Below, in pieces: positions 60,640 through 64,000 of a DNA stretch of 64,000 bases; positions within the stretch are counted from its first letter, which is position 1; each line of letters begins with the position of its first letter. The DNA lies in contig JACCIC010000004.1 of assembly GCA_018907035.1 (NCBI GenBank), positions 8,193,501 to 8,257,500 of the forward strand. Reading direction: 5' to 3'. The notes beneath the pieces are model-generated. The model saw only the letters and a program-made list of their open reading frames with translations. It had not been told where the DNA came from and searched no databases. A program made the position numbers and the translations under genes. Source of the stretch: Sycobia sp. Sy_11 (taxonomy: Eukaryota > Arthropoda > Insecta > Hymenoptera > Epichrysomallidae).

Positions 60640-61530
60640 AACTAGTATCGGGTTAGTTTTTATTATTTGATGTTAGGATCGAGAAAGGAAATCTAGTCGG
60701 ATCTTGGTTGCGATTTGTCCCACTTTTATTGGCATTTAATTAGATAAGAAGTTTGCTAGGTATAACAAGTTGGAAACTAGAAAGAATCTAGTCAGAAAAT
60801 CTAGATATTAATGCGATTTATATATTATTCTAATTTTCTTTCCACGATTCAGTAAATAATTTTTTAGCTCCCTTAATTTTTATTTATTTAAAATAAAAAA
60901 TTACATTTACGTATTTAGGTAGCACATACCATTTAATTGGAATTTATAAATTATTTTCTATGTGCATTATTACTTATACGATTTACAATAAACAATTAAT
61001 AATTATTAATATATTTTTTATAAAGTAATTATTCAAAATTTTAATGTTAGACACCTTTGTTAAACATATTTTTTACTATATTTTATCAAGATTTTATTCC
61101 GATGAAAAAAATTCCGGCGTCCGATGAGTATCGATCGAACCCACGACCCTACGATTCGCAAACTGATGCATTATGCACTATGCTCAAACGCAATATGCGA
61201 TTACGATACTATGATGAAAGTTAAGAGAATCTGATTAAATTACTGGTACAAAACCAAATTTCTTCATTTTCGTACTTGTAAGGTTCCGAATTGAAAATAC
61301 TTTGCTTTTTCCAATTTTGAAAAAAAAAAATTAAGGAAATCTAATTAGAAGGTAGGAGAATTAATGAAAGCCTAACCATTTCCTTAATTCTCCTACTTAG
61401 AAGATTCCGACTAGAAAATAGGTCGTTCTTTCCAAAAATAGGAGGATAAGGGAATCTGACTAGATCCAAGATAGAAAGCCTAATCATTTCCTTAATTTTC
61501 CTACTTGTAAAATTTTGACTATCTAAATCA
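60640..61530. repeat. locally repeated segment around the SINE-like sequence
   Basis: Direct repeats 61366-61414 and 61474-61523 share GAAAGCCTAAYCATTTCCTT and then AATTYTCCTACTT; they are 108 nt apart. A perfect 12-bp inverted pair (TAGGAGAATTAA at 61353-61364, its complement at 61384-61395) overlaps the first. Further CTAGTC/GACTAG words occur around 60690-60810 and near 61410-61465. Nature unknown, possibly a decayed element. Confidence 0.5.
61095..61205 (-). repeat. tRNA-derived SINE or tRNA-like pseudogene
   Basis: Read on the minus strand, the order is A-box-like TGAGCATAGTGC, then ATGCATCAGTTTGCGAATCG (anticodon-arm-like), then the B-box-like GTGGGTTCGATC. The spacing fits a tRNA. The T-stem and acceptor pairing are degraded, so a working tRNA is unlikely. 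A run of T follows in the minus direction. The parental isotype cannot be assigned. Confidence 0.55.
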
Positions 61531-62250
61531 CGTATATATTTCTTTCTAACATCGATAAAAGATAAGCATTAGTAGATGATCGTCGTCGAGTATTACCTAC
61601 ATGAGGAAATCATCAGTAATACTGACTAGCCCGAGCTAGGGATACGTCGAGTATATTTCTGCACGGTTGGTAGAGTGAATATAGATGTCTGGTTGAAATA
61701 GGGGAGATGTAAAGAAATTGAGTATTCAACGATCAAAAGGACAACTGTTAAAAGAAGTCGGTTTTAGATTCCTATGTAGTAAATGATTTGAATTTTATTA
61801 GTATATATAATCATTGATCGGTTTCCGCGTTGATTTTGTCGACCCCAAATGTTAGGGATTTTTTCACCGGGCTCTCCGTCGATCCAGACTATAAATAAAG
61901 TATGGCATATATAGTTTGTTGTCTGCTTTACAGAAAACAAGAGAGTTTCCAATTTTATCCGCAATCTTATGGGACTCGTGCAAATTGCAATACGTGATAT
62001 TATACATATATTTTAGTCGCATTACAAACATTCTCATTCGAAATATATATATATATTTTTTTTTCAAGTATATATCCAAAAGTGTCGAGTGTTCTTGATT
62101 ATAAATTATAATTGTGCATAAATTAGTCCTGAAGTATATACGTAGACACGTATGTATACGAGAACGGGTTATTTTATATATGCGTTCGCGTGCGACATTC
62201 TCTCGGTGTATCGTACATGTATTATATTAATAAATCCTTTCAAATACACG

Positions 62251-62286
<36 letters not shown>

Positions 62287-62862
62287 CCTCCCTTCGCCTT
62301 TCATCGATAGACGGCGCACGAACAACCACAACGTGTCGTCACTCTTCGGCTATTCTTATTATTATCGTTGTATTATTATGATACGTGGCATTCCGATGGG
62401 AGGGAGTACGCGCGCCCACGCATATTATATTCATAATCCATATGTATATGCATCAATATATACGCGAGAGAGACGGGCATCGGCGAGAGGGTGCGGGGGA
62501 ATGCGGTGGTATTGTATTGGTAGTATATTCTAAGCTAAATTTCAATAACAATTTAGGCTTTCTTTCATGAAAACGAAAACTTTTGCAATTAAGTCGAAAA
62601 TATATGCCACATAGATATATAACAAATACATCATAAGAATACATCACAGAATCATCCAACATTTTATAATTTCACTCGAATCTGGTTAGATTTTTCTAAA
62701 TTTTCCTAATCTTCTTCGATAGAATATATATTTTGCTTTATAAAAAAGAGCGTAAGATTTTCTTACATTGTTCAGGATCTCATCCACGAAATATATGTTT
62801 ATATATCTATACAATCTTTGGTAATAAGATATAAATATCGAAGCCATTGACCATTTAGATGA

Positions 62863-62902
<40 letters not shown>

Positions 62903-63530
62903 GATTGTTCAATATGAGTATAAATATAAATATAATAAAGTTTTATCGGCCAATTAGATTACTTTTCAAGAAAGAAAGAGAAGAATGGGAAAAGAATAGA
63001 AGAATGCAATTAACCCCGACTTAATTTCAGTGCATTCTGATATAGGCCGATGTGTATAGAATGCGTAGAACGCGCGGGGAGTACAATTTCCCTCCGAAAA
63101 CTATACACGAAATTAATCCCATTAATCACTTCTGGATTTCGCCCTTATGGTATATATATATATGGAACAACTGAAAATTCCTCCTGCGCCCATCAGCGGG
63201 GAGAGCGTTCTGCTCCACCTCCCTCGGGAGGAGAGAATCGTAAATTCATCGTCGGCCTTTTAAAAGCTGATACGCTTTCTTACCTCCTCCGCCACCTCCG
63301 TCCCTTCCCCCCCCCCTTTCTAAAACCGACTTTTCTCTACGTCGTTCCAACGACCCGGGCGCGATGCCGCACGTATATAGAATTTAAAAAAAAATAGAAT
63401 ATGCGTGTATATACGTATGCGCTATGTATATAGCTCGAGAAAATTATTTCCCATATATGCGCCTTTCTCAATGGAGGAATCGCTAACCTCTAACAACGAA
63501 AGATCGCGATATGCCGCGAGGGGGAGGGAG
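61531..63530. other. mixed intronic DNA, no gene supported
   Basis: Contains (CT)n at 62255-62284, and a TA tract at 62861-62884 followed by a T run to 62902. The plus frame at 63050-63397 (115 codons) is unrecognised. Confidence 0.4.
62255..62284. repeat. (TC)15 microsatellite
   Basis: Pure dinucleotide tract. Confidence 0.9.
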
Positions 63531-63531
63531 G

Positions 63532-63568
<37 letters not shown>
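63531..63568. repeat. (GA)n microsatellite
   Basis: One AA interruption. Confidence 0.9.
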
Positions 63569-63711
63569 TGAGCAAAAAAGCTTTATCTCATGCAATGCCC
63601 GTAATAAGGAAGAAGAAAAGAAGGAAGAACCGCTTAATTGAAAAGAATGAAGAAGATGCGGTCGGTGGATCGTCGAAAATGCCGACCGACCAATTGTGTC
63701 TTATATATGCG

Positions 63712-63716
<5 letters not shown>

Positions 63717-63763
<47 letters not shown>
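63717..63763. repeat. (TA)23 microsatellite
   Basis: Pure dinucleotide tract. Confidence 0.9.
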
Positions 63764-63768
<5 letters not shown>

Positions 63769-64000
63769 GCCGAGATTGCCAACAATAGCGTCGAGCGATA
63801 AGGGATAATAATTGTACCATCGGGCGTGTGCGCGCGCGCGCTCAAGCCCCATCGGCTCCGCGGCAAAAAAAAATGAGGAACAGTACGCCCTTCTTTCTAT
63901 ATAAACGCTCGTGTATCATATACAGACGCGCATCTATCTATATCTCTCTATATATTATTCTCTTTCTTCTATAAACCATTGTTCTTAGCGCGTGTAAGAA

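Larger units (their letters stand above)
34048..64000 (+). other. cnc: cnc intron (5' part) downstream of the ETGE exon, at least 29.9 kb
   Basis: Starts at the donor gtaagaa. No exon resuming in phase 1 with a glutamate codon could be supported before the window ends. An unrelated nested gene in this stretch is possible, but none was recognised. Confidence 0.6.

Noticed and set aside
1..64000. CRISPR array, bacterial genes or integrated virus
   Set aside because: Repeats are simple sequence without spacers, and no prokaryotic or viral protein was recognisable in any frame.

Overview
This is a gene-poor window of an insect nuclear genome, most likely from an ant, bee or wasp. The organism call is an inference: the one recognisable gene has insect-type sequence, its introns are very long, and the DNA is saturated with long pure (TA)n and (GA/CT)n tracts among AT-rich DNA and CpG-rich patches. 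There are no bacterial-style genes, operons or CRISPR arrays.

I can support only two coding segments, both on the + strand and both short internal exons of one gene: cap-n-collar (cnc), the insect orthologue of vertebrate NRF1/NRF2, in its long CncC form. The exon at 20443-20610 carries the DLG degron (DLIEVLWKQDVDLG). The exon at 33966-34047 carries the ETGE degron, cut off after ETG by a phase-1 splice donor. Together they form the Neh2-type region that Keap1 binds to hold CncC for Cul3-dependent ubiquitination. Both have consensus splice sites and their phases agree (0/0, then 0/1). The upstream N-terminal exon or exons, and the downstream transactivation and CNC-bZIP exons, were not found and probably lie outside the window. 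The window is then at least 20.4 kb of upstream intron, a 13.4 kb intron between the degron exons, and at least 29.9 kb of downstream intron.

Layout: 1-20442, upstream intron with two copies of a small TA-flanked inverted-repeat element (5.8-7.1 kb) and microsatellite-rich, CpG-rich patches at 2.3-5.5, 12.5-13.8 and 15.9-19.1 kb; 20443-20610, DLG exon; 20611-33965, intron with a probable MITE at 21.0 kb, dense GA/CT and TA tracts at 21.7-24.5 and 26.9-28.1 kb, a possible decayed coding fragment near 30 kb and a CpG-rich stretch at 32.2-33.4 kb; 33966-34047, ETGE exon; 34048-64000, downstream intron with complementary GA/CT tracts at 35.3-35.8 kb, a third MITE copy at 38.8 kb, a hairpin element at 49.3 kb, a second copy of a dispersed repeat at 55.6-55.8 kb, and a tRNA-derived SINE-like sequence at 61.1 kb inside a locally repeated segment.

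The two exons act together. DLG is the weak latch and ETGE the strong hinge for the Keap1 dimer, with seven lysines between them as potential ubiquitin acceptors. Because the degrons sit on separate exons, this gene could in principle vary Keap1 control by splicing. Most other open frames in the window are translations of simple repeats.
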